A stretch of 61,117 nt of DNA. Source: an uncultured Bacteroidales bacterium. Lineage in GTDB: Bacteria > Bacteroidota > Bacteroidia > Bacteroidales > Bacteroidaceae. A program made the translations under genes and the position numbers. The notes beneath the pieces were generated by a model that searched no databases, was not told the origin of the DNA, and saw only the letters and a list, made by a program, of their open reading frames with translations. The stretch lies in NCBI GenBank assembly GCA_902760965.1, contig CACWIN010000004.1:1-61117 (forward strand), in the 5' to 3' direction. Position 1 is the first letter of the stretch. Every line of letters starts with the position of its first letter. Shown here in pieces: positions 1 to 8,641 of this stretch.

Positions 1-1193
1 GATGCCAGGAACACTACGATAAAGATGCTCAGAACCAGCTGCAGGCACTTGTTTGCCTTGAACTCCTGCCACATTTCACCAAATGAAACCGGCTTTTCGG
101 GAGTGGTGGTGATGTTTTCCTTACTGCCCATAAAGCAGAGAGTCAGCAGAACAAAACCTACAATTGCAAATATGCATGTTACAGTGAACCATGCCTTGGG
201 ATCGGTAGGCAGAGCTGACTCTTCGCTGGCCAGGTTAAAGCCAATCAGACCCATAACCCAAGGAGTAATGAAACCTGCAAGTGAGAAACCGGCCTTGAAA
301 GCCACACCTGCAAGAGCGTTTACTGTAGCGGCGGGACGGTTGCCTGTGCGATACTCTGCATCGGTGATAACCTCAGGAACCAGAGCCCACATAAGTGAAC
401 CGACAAGCAGACCTACACCGGTCAGAACCTTTGCACCCTGAACAATTACATTGCATTTCTGAACATCAAAGAACTTACCTATAATGAACAGTGTAATGAA
501 TCCTACAAGACCTACACACAGAAGCAGGTAGTAAAGACCCTTCTTTCCGAACAGTTTCTTCAATACGGGAAGCAAGGGCAGGATGATGAATGCAGGAATT
601 GTACCGATAGCCATAAATACAGCCTGGTTCCAGTCAACTGCAATACCCACGCACATTGCAAGTCCTATGGGGAAACCTGCCTGTACTACAATCTGGCCGA
701 TGTTGGCGCAGACCATACGGGTTGAGGTAAGGATAAGAACCTCGTCGTTATCACGGGTCATAGAGGCCATGATAGAGCCGTAAGGTATATTCACTACAGA
801 ATAGATCATGCTAAGCAGGGTATAGCTGACAGTAGCATAGACAATCTTCCATGTCATTGCCCAGGTAGCAACCGTGGGAAGCATCAGGAAGCAAGCGGCA
901 ACTGTAAGAGGAATACCACCGTAAAGAAGGTATGTACGATACTTGCCAAGCTTGGGATTGTGGTTATCAATATATTTTCCTACTACAGGACTCCAGAAAC
1001 AGTCAAGAAGTCTTACTGCAAGAATAAGTCCGCTAACAAATCCGGGGTTGATTTTGAGTACTGTACACAGGTACAGCATCAGGAAACATGCAACTGTCTG
1101 GAAAATAAGATTCTGAGCAAGGTCACCGGAACCGAAACCGATTCTCTGGCCCCAACTCAGTTTGTAATAACCGTTGTTTACTTCGTTTGCCAT
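1..1193 (-). CDS. GPH-family sugar:cation symporter (MelB/XynP-like), 3' end cut by window edge
   Basis: This open frame starts with ATG at 1193 (MANEVNNGYYKLSWGQR) and runs off the left edge, so about 397 residues are visible and the C-terminus is missing. Several hydrophobic helices can be read. The segment around residues 60-85 (RLLDCFWSPVVGKYIDNH, then a KLGKYR motif) matches the conserved D-x3-DP-x-G-x3-D signature region of glycoside-pentoside-hexuronide symporters, which couple sugar or uronide uptake to sodium or protons across the inner membrane. The substrate cannot be told from sequence. A TAnnTTTG box lies about 52 bases upstream of the start. No neighbouring sugar-catabolic gene is visible, so its pathway context is outside the window. 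Confidence 0.88.
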   Translation of the reverse strand, partial: MANEVNNGYYKLSWGQRIGFGSGDLAQNLIFQTVACFLMLYLCTVLKINPGFVSGLILAVRLLDCFWSPVVGKYIDNHNPKLGKYRTYLLYGGIPLTVAACFLMLPTVATWAMTWKIVYATVSYTLLSMIYSVVNIPYGSIMASMTRDNDEVLILTSTRMVCANIGQIVVQAGFPIGLAMCVGIAVDWNQAVFMAIGTIPAFIILPLLPVLKKLFGKKGLYYLLLCVGLVGFITLFIIGKFFDVQKCNVIVQGAKVLTGVGLLVGSLMWALVPEVITDAEYRTGNRPAATVNALAGVAFKAGFSLAGFITPWVMGLIGFNLASEESALPTDPKAWFTVTCIFAIVGFVLLTLCFMGSKENITTTPEKPVSFGEMWQEFKANKCLQLVLSIFIVVFLA

Positions 1194-1244
1194 AAAAATG
1201 CGTTTATTGATTAATAATTATTAGTAATTCAATTTTTCAGCCCA

Positions 1245-1252
1245 CAAACTTA
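1245..1252 (-). promoter_or_regulatory. Putative Bacteroidota -7 box for the sugar symporter
   Basis: Read on the minus strand this is TAAGTTTG, matching the TAnnTTTG consensus of the primary Bacteroidota sigma factor. An ATTG about 21 bases further upstream could be a weak -33 element. Assignment rests on consensus and position only. Confidence 0.45.
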
Positions 1253-1306
1253 CAAAAAAATAGTTTGTATAAGCAATTAAGGCTCAATAATGTGACGTTC
1301 CGGCCG

Positions 1307-2953
1307 TCATTGACCGGTCTCCATATACTGAACAGCCCTGACTATTGTCTCGTCCAACTCCTGAATAACCTGATAGTAGGTATTCATTCCCCATATCAAA
1401 CGTGCTATGGATGCCTTTAGCTGGGTCTTGAATATGGGCAGACAATGCTGATACTGCTCTTCGTTGTACTCCACCTTTGCATCCTTAGCCTTGTCAAGGA
1501 ATATCTTAAGGACATCAGGGCCAACCTGGAACTCCCTGTTATAATCCTCGAATGTCTTGTAGCGGCGCTGGAGCGTACGGCGGTTGCGTTCGGCGTACTG
1601 CATGGCAGTGTTCAGTGTCACGTTCTTGGCAGTCACGTTACGGTAATACTGGTTGGTACGGGTAGTATCAAGCGGAACAAATATATCAGGCATGATTCCT
1701 CCGCCGCCATAAACGGTACGGTGCTTTACCATAGTGCTGTATTTGAGCGAATCCGGGAAATGTATGCTGTCCCTATTGGTAAGCTCGCCATGATGCAGGC
1801 GCTCCAGTATGTCTTCGCCGTAATCCACATCCTTGCCGTATGGTTTCTGGATGCAACGGCCTACGGGAGTATAATACTTGGCTACGGTAAGACGAATCAA
1901 GGAACCGTCATGGAACTCAATGGGACGCTGGACAAGGCCCTTGCCGAACGAACGGCGGCCCACAATGGTAGCACGGTCCCAATCCTGTACCGCGCCCGAT
2001 ACAATCTCGCTGGCCGATGCCGAATACTCGTCAATGAGCACCACCAGCTTGCCGTCACGGAAACGGCCGCGTCCATCGGCCACATATCCGCTTTTGGGCG
2101 AGCGACGGCCTTCGGTATATACCACCATCTGGTCACGGCCCAGGAACTCGTTAGCTATGCCAACAGCAGCCATCAAAAGGCCTCCTCCGTTACCCTGAAG
2201 GTCCAGTATAAGCGATGTGGCACCCTTGCTGCGCAATTCCGACAGTTTTTCCTCGAACTCCTGTACGGTAGTGGCGCCAAAACTTGAAACCTTAATGTAA
2301 CCGATGCCGGGGCGGATCATATAAGCCGCATCGACTGTATTGACCGGAATCTTGTCACGTACAATGGTAAAATGGAGCAGTTCGTCCACGCCACGACGGT
2401 TTATGCCCAAATTAACCTTGGTACCCTTTGGACCGCGCAAACGTTTCATGATGGCCTCCTGTGACATTTTGACGCCAGCAATGGCTGTATCATTCACGGT
2501 AACTATGCGGTCTCCGGCCAGAATACCCATCTTTTCGGATGGACCGTCCGGAATAGGCTGCACAATGAACAGTGTATCCTCAACCATATTGAACTGCACG
2601 CCTATGCCCTCAAAAGAGCCCATCAGAGTCTCATTGGACTTGTCATTCTCCTCGGGAGTAAGGTATGTGGAATGAGGGTCAAGTTCCTCAAGCATACCTA
2701 TAATGGCCTGCTCAACAATCTTTTTTTCATCAACCTCCTCAACATAAAGGGCCGATATGGCGCTCTGGGCCACCAGCAGTTTCTGCAGTTCCTCATCAAT
2801 TGTGGATGCCTGGGGCTGACGCTGCATCTGCATCTGAGGTTGCATCTGTGGCTGACGTTGCGGTTGCATCTGAGGCTGGCCTACACGCCCCGGCTGGGCC
2901 ATCAGCATCATCGGCATCACCAGTGCCGCAAGCAGAATATTCTTCTTTTTCAT
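1307..2953 (-). CDS. S41-family C-terminal processing peptidase with PDZ domain
   Basis: This 548-residue protein has a signal peptide (residues 1 to about 19, ending LMA). Next comes an unusual Gln/Pro/Met-rich stretch (about 21-49) made of repeated QPQM and RQPQ units. A PDZ domain (about 110-195) and an S41 peptidase core follow. The catalytic pair is visible as Ser313 in YSASASE and Lys338 in SFGKG, with the GNGGG oxyanion region near 254-258. Such proteases act in the periplasm on C-terminal tails of envelope proteins. The start overlaps the end of coaD by four bases (ATGA), implying translational coupling; the coaD/S41 pairing recurs in Bacteroides. The region after about residue 400 is family-typical extra sequence of unclear role. 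Confidence 0.92.
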   Translation of the reverse strand: MKKKNILLAALVMPMMLMAQPGRVGQPQMQPQRQPQMQPQMQMQRQPQASTIDEELQKLLVAQSAISALYVEEVDEKKIVEQAIIGMLEELDPHSTYLTPEENDKSNETLMGSFEGIGVQFNMVEDTLFIVQPIPDGPSEKMGILAGDRIVTVNDTAIAGVKMSQEAIMKRLRGPKGTKVNLGINRRGVDELLHFTIVRDKIPVNTVDAAYMIRPGIGYIKVSSFGATTVQEFEEKLSELRSKGATSLILDLQGNGGGLLMAAVGIANEFLGRDQMVVYTEGRRSPKSGYVADGRGRFRDGKLVVLIDEYSASASEIVSGAVQDWDRATIVGRRSFGKGLVQRPIEFHDGSLIRLTVAKYYTPVGRCIQKPYGKDVDYGEDILERLHHGELTNRDSIHFPDSLKYSTMVKHRTVYGGGGIMPDIFVPLDTTRTNQYYRNVTAKNVTLNTAMQYAERNRRTLQRRYKTFEDYNREFQVGPDVLKIFLDKAKDAKVEYNEEQYQHCLPIFKTQLKASIARLIWGMNTYYQVIQELDETIVRAVQYMETGQ

Positions 2954-3399
2954 TTTTTGAATGTTTCAATCATTAATTCATCGGCATTACGGCCGAATGA
3001 CATCAGTTCACGGACCAGGCTGCTGCTTACGTGCTGGACTGCAGGACTGGAAACAAGCAATACGGTCTCAATACCGTCAATGGAACGGTTAATGTCGGCC
3101 AGATTGCGTTCCTTGTCATAGTCTGTTACGGAACGGATTCCACGCAGTATGGCATCACAACCGTTTTCCCTGACCGCATCAACGGTAAGGCCCTTGTACT
3201 CTATCACGCTTACACGTGAGTAGCCTTTGTAATAGTTACGGATAGCCTCAAGACGCTGCTGAGTACTGAACAGCGGTTTCTTTTCCTCATTGATGCCTAC
3301 GGCTATGACCACTTCACAGCCTAGGTTCAGAGCACGCTCCACAAGGTCGGCATGTCCTATCGTGAAGGGGTCAAATGACCCTGGAAAAAACAGTTTCAT
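2950..3399 (-). CDS. coaD: Pantetheine-phosphate adenylyltransferase
   Basis: This 149-residue enzyme transfers the AMP part of ATP to 4'-phosphopantetheine, giving dephospho-CoA in the CoA pathway. The N-terminal FPGSFDPFTIGH contains the nucleotidyltransferase T/HIGH motif (residues 13-16). The C-terminal SSSLVRE motif is typical of bacterial CoaD (about 125-131). Length matches the family. It lies 16 bases after parE and overlaps the downstream protease start by an ATGA, so the three are probably one transcription unit. Confidence 0.96.
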   Translation of the reverse strand: MKLFFPGSFDPFTIGHADLVERALNLGCEVVIAVGINEEKKPLFSTQQRLEAIRNYYKGYSRVSVIEYKGLTVDAVRENGCDAILRGIRSVTDYDKERNLADINRSIDGIETVLLVSSPAVQHVSSSLVRELMSFGRNADELMIETFKK

Positions 3400-3415
3400 A
3401 TATCCTTTCTATAAG

Positions 3416-5374
3416 TTAGAATTTCTCACCTTCGTCCTCCTCAACACGGTCCTCCTCGACCACCAGATTGTCTATGATAAAGTTCTGACGCTCCATGGTG
3501 TTCTTGCCCATATAGAATGAGAGCAGGTCATCGACCGCATCGGTCTTTTGCAAAGTTACCATTTCAAGGCGCATATCCGGACCGATAAAATTCTTGAATT
3601 CATCGGGCGATATCTCACCAAGTCCTTTGAATCGGGTTATCTCGGGATTGGGTGAAAGTTTCTCTATGGCCTGGCGACGCTCTTCGTCGGTGTAGCAGTA
3701 TATAGTCTCAAACTCACCTTTCTCGGTAACCACACCGTCTACATGTTCAACCGGACCTTTTTTCTTTTTGCGTTTGTTACGCACGCGGAACAGTGGGGTC
3801 TGGAGTATATATACATGACCTTTCCTGACCAGTTCCGGGAAGAACTGAAGGAAGAAGGTTATCATCAAAAGACGTATGTGCATGCCGTCCACATCGGCAT
3901 CGGTAGCAACAATGATCTTGTTGTAACGCAGTTCATCCAAGCCCTCCTCTATATTCAGGGCAGCCTGCAAAAGGTTGAACTCCTCGTTCTCATAGACCAC
4001 CTTCTTGGTAAGACCAAAACAGTTAAGGGGCTTACCGCGCAGGCTGAATACGGCCTGGGTATTTACGTCACGGCTCTTGGTTATGGAACCGCTGGCCGAG
4101 TCACCCTCGGTAATGAAAATGCAGCTCTCCTCCTGGCGGTCGCCACGGGCATCGTTCAGGTGGATGCGGCAGTCGGCCAGCTTTCGGTTGTGCAGATTGG
4201 CCTTTTTGGCACGCTCACGGGCCTGCTTGGTTATGCCGGCTATCTCCTTGCGCTCTTTCTCGGATTCAAGGATCTTTTTGAGTATCACGTCGGCTACCTC
4301 AGGCTCCTTGTGAAGCAGGTCATCGACCTCTTTCTTTATGAAATCGCCCACAAACTTGTTGAGCGATACACCGCCGTTGGGACTCATGGTGGTGGAACCC
4401 AGCTTAATCTTGGTCTGACTCTCAAACACCGGTTCCTCAACATTCACTGCAATGGCAGCCACTATGCCGTTACGCACGTCGCCCGATTCAAACTGCTTGC
4501 CGTAAAACTCCTTGATGGTACGGGCAATATGCTCCTTGAATGCGCTCTGGTGAGTTCCGCCCTGTGACGTGTACTGACCGTTCACAAACGAGTAGTACTC
4601 CTCACCGTACTGGTTTGTATGGGTAAAGGCAATCTCAATATCCGTTCCCTTAAGATGAATTATGGGATACAGGCTCTGGGCGCTCATGCGCTCACCCAAC
4701 AGGTCTTCAAGTCCGTTGCGTGACATGAACCGCTGCCCGTTATAGCATATTGCCAGACCGGTATTCAGGTATGCATAGTTCCTGAGCATGGTCTCAATAA
4801 TGGCAGGACGGAACTGATAACCTGCAAACAGCTGGCTGTCAGGTTCAAATATAACCTGAGTTCCATGTTCATCGGCACTGGGAGTGGTCTTATCGGACTG
4901 AAGCTTTCCACGCTCAAATGTCAATGTGCGGACCTGACCGTCACGCCAGCTGCTCACTTCAAAATGCAGACTGAGCGCATTGACAGCCTTAAGACCCACG
5001 CCGTTCAGACCCACGCTTTTCTTGAAAGCCTTGCTGTCAAACTTTCCGCCGGTATTAAGCATGCTTACGGCTTCGACCAGCTTTCCCTGAGGAATACCGC
5101 GGCCATAGTCACGTACCGATACGCGTCCGGCATCGGTCAGCTCTATGTCAATGCGCTTTCCGGTGTTCATGCGGAATTCATCAACACTGTTGTCAATGAT
5201 CTCCTTGAGCAGCACGTATATTCCGTCATCGGCCTGAGAGCCGTCACCAAGTTTACCAATATACATACCAGGACGGTTACGGATATGCTCCATATCGTCC
5301 ATGTGACGTATATTATCCTCGTTGTACTGGACCTCAGGCTGTCTCTCTTCAAATATTTCGTCAGTCTCTGCCAT
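3416..5374 (-). CDS. parE: DNA topoisomerase IV subunit B (GyrB/ParE type)
   Basis: This 652-residue type IIA topoisomerase ATPase subunit works with ParC to unlink daughter chromosomes. A GHKL ATPase domain is seen with EIIDNSVDE (about 58-66) and DYGRGIP (about 88-94). A TOPRIM domain follows with EGDSASG and the metal-binding DADVDG. The sequence lacks the insert common in GyrB, and its ParE-like form agrees with the usual Bacteroidales pairing upstream of coaD. The 93 bases between the upstream acetyltransferase stop and this start are mostly a hexanucleotide array, which may affect its expression. GyrB is the alternative, but the length and context favour ParE. Confidence 0.9.
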   Translation of the reverse strand: MAETDEIFEERQPEVQYNEDNIRHMDDMEHIRNRPGMYIGKLGDGSQADDGIYVLLKEIIDNSVDEFRMNTGKRIDIELTDAGRVSVRDYGRGIPQGKLVEAVSMLNTGGKFDSKAFKKSVGLNGVGLKAVNALSLHFEVSSWRDGQVRTLTFERGKLQSDKTTPSADEHGTQVIFEPDSQLFAGYQFRPAIIETMLRNYAYLNTGLAICYNGQRFMSRNGLEDLLGERMSAQSLYPIIHLKGTDIEIAFTHTNQYGEEYYSFVNGQYTSQGGTHQSAFKEHIARTIKEFYGKQFESGDVRNGIVAAIAVNVEEPVFESQTKIKLGSTTMSPNGGVSLNKFVGDFIKKEVDDLLHKEPEVADVILKKILESEKERKEIAGITKQARERAKKANLHNRKLADCRIHLNDARGDRQEESCIFITEGDSASGSITKSRDVNTQAVFSLRGKPLNCFGLTKKVVYENEEFNLLQAALNIEEGLDELRYNKIIVATDADVDGMHIRLLMITFFLQFFPELVRKGHVYILQTPLFRVRNKRKKKKGPVEHVDGVVTEKGEFETIYCYTDEERRQAIEKLSPNPEITRFKGLGEISPDEFKNFIGPDMRLEMVTLQKTDAVDDLLSFYMGKNTMERQNFIIDNLVVEEDRVEEDEGEKF

Positions 5375-5403
5375 ATATAGTTTATATTTTTCTCATCTGT
5401 CTT

Positions 5404-5469
5404 AAAGCCAAAGCCAAAGCCAACGCCAAAGTTCTTATCTAAGCCAACGCCAAAGCCAAAGCCAAAGTT
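5404..5469. repeat. Hexanucleotide array (AAAGCC / AACGCC units; TTTGGC on the minus strand)
   Basis: About eleven consecutive six-base positions fill the gap between the acetyltransferase and parE. Seven or so are exact AAAGCC or AACGCC, arranged as two blocks separated by AAAGTT CTTATC TAAGCC. The array abuts and shares two bases with the acetyltransferase stop codon. It lies in the 5' leader of parE on the minus strand. Confidence 0.85.
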
Positions 5470-6610
5470 ATATATTTTTATAAAACACCGCCCTATGCTT
5501 GATAATCTCCGACCCCGTATAATAAGTCCAGATTGACTGCATCTTGGAATTGGTATCAAGTTCCGGGTTGCTTTCGCCAAGAGTGACTCCCACCGATGCA
5601 ATGGAATGCGTTACCGCATAGAACGGAATGGCGGCCACACCTTTGTTCTGGTATTCCGGCTTTACTGCTACAAACAGCATCTCAATAAGGTTTGAAGGCC
5701 TTTTGAGTGCCCATAAAATGTGCCACCAGCCAAACGGGAACAGACGTCCTTTGGCCTTGATCAGGGCTTTTGCTATTGACGGCATGGTAAGTGCGGCACC
5801 CACAACCTGGTCATTGCTGTCCAGTGCCAGTTTTACAAAGCGCCTGTCCAGGAATGAAAGATAACGGCTCACAAAACGGTCAATCTGTTTTTCCGAGAAA
5901 GCCGAATAACCGTAAAGCGGAGCGTACGCCTCATTTACCAGACGGAAAAGGGAATAAGCGTATTTTTTTGCCTCTTTACCCTTGCTGCGGCCGTAAACTG
6001 CCACATGAAGGTTGTAGCGTTCCATAGCTATACGGCTCATGCGTTCCAGTTTTTCGGGACCCTCTTTAGGAATGCATACCATCCATTCGGACCACGAGGC
6101 CGACTGCACAAAACCCAGTTTCTCCAAATGCTGAGGATAATACGGATAATTGTAAATGGTTGCCATGGTGCCGATGCGGTCAAAACCATATGTAAGCATT
6201 CCCTCCGGATCAAAATCAGTAAAGCCAAAGGGACCTTCAATCCGGTCCATGCCACGTTCCTTGCCCCACTCTGCCACAGCATCCAGCAATGCGGCGGTAA
6301 CTTTTATGTCATCAATAAAATCTATCCACCCGAACCGCACGGTCTTTACATTCCACGCTTGGTTTGCCTTATAGTTTACTATGGCTGCCACCCTGCCCAC
6401 TATCCTGCCATCCATGTATGCCAGGAACGGCTGTGCGTCACAAAACTCAAATGCTGCGTTCTTGGAGGGTTTGAACGAGTTTACAGTGTCAATTATAAGA
6501 TCCGGCACAGAATACGGACTGTCCTTGTAAAGCTGCAGATTGAATTTGGCAAATCTGCGCAAATCCCTGCCTGTCTTTACAGGCACCACGGATATATTCC
6601 CATCAGACAT
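5468..6610 (-). CDS. YghO-like GNAT-fold N-acetyltransferase, substrate unknown
   Basis: This 380-residue protein resembles the YghO-type acetyltransferase family. It has an N-terminal segment with FNLQLYKDSPYSVPDLI, the motif GRIVGRVAAIVN near residues 70-81 (acetyl-CoA fold strand), EGPFGFTDFDPEG near 124-136, and a C-terminal half with KPEYQNKGVAAIPFY, the usual GNAT pyrophosphate-binding motif. Its substrate is not known. The upstream sequence on the minus strand has TATCTTCG, a -7-like box about 26 bases before the start. The stop codon is embedded in the hexamer array leading to parE. Confidence 0.82.
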   Translation of the reverse strand: MSDGNISVVPVKTGRDLRRFAKFNLQLYKDSPYSVPDLIIDTVNSFKPSKNAAFEFCDAQPFLAYMDGRIVGRVAAIVNYKANQAWNVKTVRFGWIDFIDDIKVTAALLDAVAEWGKERGMDRIEGPFGFTDFDPEGMLTYGFDRIGTMATIYNYPYYPQHLEKLGFVQSASWSEWMVCIPKEGPEKLERMSRIAMERYNLHVAVYGRSKGKEAKKYAYSLFRLVNEAYAPLYGYSAFSEKQIDRFVSRYLSFLDRRFVKLALDSNDQVVGAALTMPSIAKALIKAKGRLFPFGWWHILWALKRPSNLIEMLFVAVKPEYQNKGVAAIPFYAVTHSIASVGVTLGESNPELDTNSKMQSIWTYYTGSEIIKHRAVFYKNI

Positions 6611-6683
6611 TATCTACACTGTATTTTTAATTCAGCGAAGATACAAATTAAACCCCACACCTCACAATAATGGCCAACAAAAA

Positions 6684-6703
6684 AAACCGCTGGAAAGCGG
6701 TTT
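6684..6703 (-). terminator. Rho-independent terminator after the tRNA
   Basis: Eight-base stem AAACCGCT/AGCGGTTT with a GGAA tetraloop. On the minus strand it is followed directly by a run of T. It lies five bases beyond the tRNA 3' end. Confidence 0.88.
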
Positions 6704-6708
6704 CTTTG

Positions 6709-6782
6709 TGGGCCATCTAGGGCTTGAACCTAGGACCTCCAGATTATGAGTCTGTTGCTCTAACCAACTGAGCTAAAAGCCC
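6709..6782 (-). tRNA. tRNA with CAU anticodon (Met, or lysidine-type Ile2)
   Basis: On the minus strand a 74-base cloverleaf folds as follows: acceptor GGGCTTT/ATGGCCC, D-arm GCTC/GAGC, anticodon loop CTCATAA (anticodon CAU), T-arm CTAGG/CCTAG with loop TTCAAGC, and discriminator A. CCA is not encoded. The acceptor has a U-U mismatch at pair 6-67 and a U-G at 5-68; the anticodon stem has an A-G at 27-43. CAU could be elongator tRNA-Met or tRNA-Ile2, whose C34 is changed to lysidine by TilS. Initiator tRNA is unlikely because the D-loop and anticodon stem lack its GC-rich features. It has its own promoter and terminator. Confidence 0.93.
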
Positions 6783-6825
6783 AAAGAAGGAATCATCGGC
6801 CGTGGCCGACATCATCTTTCGGGTG

Positions 6826-6856
6826 CAAAAGTACTTCAATAACCCGAATTTGCAAA
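6826..6856 (-). promoter_or_regulatory. Complete Bacteroidota promoter for the tRNA
   Basis: On the minus strand a -33 TTTG (6853-6856) and a -7 TACTTTTG (6826-6833) are separated by 19 bases, the ideal spacing. The predicted start is near 6819. The roughly 36-base leader contains a short TCGGCC/GGCCGA hairpin just before the tRNA. Confidence 0.8.
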
Positions 6857-6896
6857 GTTTTGAAGCAAAAAATTCCTTCACCCCGCTTATCTTGAT

Positions 6897-6904
6897 TACT
6901 TTTG
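6897..6904 (+). promoter_or_regulatory. Putative -7 box for ribF
   Basis: TACTTTTG fits TAnnTTTG and ends 22 bases before the ribF start codon. No clear -33 TTTG is seen at the right distance. It lies back to back with the tRNA promoter. Confidence 0.45.
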
Positions 6905-6926
6905 TATTCCAAAAGCAAACAACCAT

Positions 6927-7838
6927 ATGACCATACCCGAACCACAAAACAACAGATATGCAGCCACTATAGGTTTTTTTGACGGAGTCCATCTGGGTCA
7001 CGTGCATCTGTTGGAGCAACTCAAGGCCGCCGCAACCGGGCGTGGCCTTAAGAGTATGGCCATAACATTCCCGGAACACCCGCGCCAGATCCTGCAGTCC
7101 GACTACCGTCCCAGACTGCTGTCCACGCCCGACGATAAGATGCGTATGCTTGAGCAGACAGGCATTGACTACTGCTTTCCGCTCCATTTTACATCGGCCC
7201 TGGCAGCCATGGATGCCCGCAGCTTTATGACAGACTTTCTCCAAAAGAGACTGGGTGTGAGCATGTTGCTTGTCGGTCATGACCACCATTTTGGGCATGA
7301 CACAAATTTGAACGTCAATGACTACAAAAAGATTGGCAATGAGATAGGAATGGAGGTCATTCCGGCCGATGCATATCTGTATCAAGGCATACCTGTAAGC
7401 AGTTCCCGGATACGCCGCGAACTGGTGGCCGGAAACGTAAAACAGGCCGCTGCCATGCTGGGCTACCGTTATACCATAAGCGGGACCGTAATTCACGGCC
7501 TTCAGAACGGCCGCAAGATGGGATTCCCCACTGCCAACCTGGGGCCATACTGCGAATTCATGCAGATTCCTGCCGACGGCGTTTATTCCGCTCTGGCATC
7601 GGTTGACGGTGAAACATGGCCGGCCATGGTGAACATTGGTTACCGCCCCACCTTTGAAGGCAAGGCAAGAACAATCGAGGCACATCTGGTAGGGTTTGAC
7701 CGCGACATATATTTTCACGAACTGACCATTCAGTTTGTGGATTTTCTTAGAGCCGAAAGAAAGTTCAACTCACCGCAGGAACTGGCCTTGCAACTTGACG
7801 CAGACCGCAAACAAGTATTGGAAACAATAAAACAATAA
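6927..7838 (+). CDS. ribF: Bifunctional riboflavin kinase / FAD synthetase
   Basis: This 303-residue protein phosphorylates riboflavin to FMN and adenylates FMN to FAD. The N-terminal FAD synthetase domain shows the nucleotidyltransferase motif GFFDGVHLGH (16-25) and SSSRIRREL in the middle. The C-terminal riboflavin kinase domain has GFPTANL and DGVYSALASV followed by IGYRPTF. Length and domain order are standard for bacterial RibF. The CPBP gene follows five bases after its stop, so the two are likely cotranscribed. Confidence 0.97.
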   Translation: MTIPEPQNNRYAATIGFFDGVHLGHVHLLEQLKAAATGRGLKSMAITFPEHPRQILQSDYRPRLLSTPDDKMRMLEQTGIDYCFPLHFTSALAAMDARSFMTDFLQKRLGVSMLLVGHDHHFGHDTNLNVNDYKKIGNEIGMEVIPADAYLYQGIPVSSSRIRRELVAGNVKQAAAMLGYRYTISGTVIHGLQNGRKMGFPTANLGPYCEFMQIPADGVYSALASVDGETWPAMVNIGYRPTFEGKARTIEAHLVGFDRDIYFHELTIQFVDFLRAERKFNSPQELALQLDADRKQVLETIKQ

Positions 7839-7843
7839 GCAAT

Positions 7844-8641
7844 ATGGCTAAAATCAAAAAGACCCTGACTTCGATTGGCATCTGGCTTGCACTGCAGATT
7901 GTAGTAACTGTACCGTTTGCAATTTTTGCCATGGTAAAAGGTATTGACGCAATGGAGATAATGGCTCCGGCCCTGCTCATTTCGGACGCTCTGGTAATCC
8001 TTGTTCTGTGGTTCATGAAATATTACAGGATCAAGGAACTGTTCAGTACCGTTCCATTCAAGATCCTGCTCATTTCGCTTGTACTTGGTTGTGCCACTTT
8101 TTATGCCATTGACATACTTTCGCTGCCGTTCAATTTGCCCGATATAATGAGCGGCATATTCAAGACCATGGCCAAATCCTTCTGGGGATTCCTGGCAATC
8201 TGCATTATTGGACCCGTTATGGAGGAGATAATGATGCGTAGGGTCATTCTTACCGAAATAAGCGAGGCAACAGGCAAAAAATGGATCGGCATAATTGTAT
8301 CGGCAGCCATATTTGCAATTGTTCACGGCAACCCCATTCAGATATTCTTTGCCATGCCGGCAGGAATTCTTCTGGGATGGCTCTATTGCAAAACCGGAAG
8401 TCTTTTGGTGCCTATATGCATACACATAATGAACAACACCGTATCGTTCATATCCATTAAGGTGGGTTCCCAGGACAAGATGGAGTTTTCGGACCCGCTC
8501 ACAATAGTTCAACTTGCGTTGTGCATTATAGTGGCGATTGCACTTATTATCCAGATAACGGTTTACTATTCCAGAAAGGAAAAGCAGGAGGCCCAGGCAC
8601 TAGCCCAGGCTGAGCAGACACAGGAAATTACAGAGCAATAG
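7844..8641 (+). CDS. CPBP-family intramembrane glutamic endopeptidase
   Basis: This 265-residue multi-pass protein has the CPBP (CAAX protease and bacteriocin-processing) motifs. Motif 1 is EEIMMRR with Glu127, Glu128 and Arg132/133; motif 2 is FAIVHGN with His161; motif 3 is CIHIMNN with His194 and Asn197. About six to eight hydrophobic helices and a Gln/Glu-rich tail are visible. Members are inner-membrane proteases of mostly unknown substrate; some confer self-immunity to bacteriocins. It is cotranscribed with ribF. Its last 14 bases overlap the end of the convergent argB gene. Confidence 0.9.
   Translation: MAKIKKTLTSIGIWLALQIVVTVPFAIFAMVKGIDAMEIMAPALLISDALVILVLWFMKYYRIKELFSTVPFKILLISLVLGCATFYAIDILSLPFNLPDIMSGIFKTMAKSFWGFLAICIIGPVMEEIMMRRVILTEISEATGKKWIGIIVSAAIFAIVHGNPIQIFFAMPAGILLGWLYCKTGSLLVPICIHIMNNTVSFISIKVGSQDKMEFSDPLTIVQLALCIIVAIALIIQITVYYSRKEKQEAQALAQAEQTQEITEQ

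Noticed and set aside
1445..2287. Plus-strand frame of 280 codons opposite the S41 protease
   Set aside because: Shadow frame; the protease motifs lie on the other strand.
6744..7718. Long open frame (324 codons) on the minus strand opposite ribF
   Set aside because: It is the antisense of a clear ribF and even reads through the tRNA; no recognisable domain and a composition unlike a real protein.
7730..8512. Open frame of 260 codons opposite the CPBP protease
   Set aside because: Shadow of a gene with all CPBP motifs; no homology seen.
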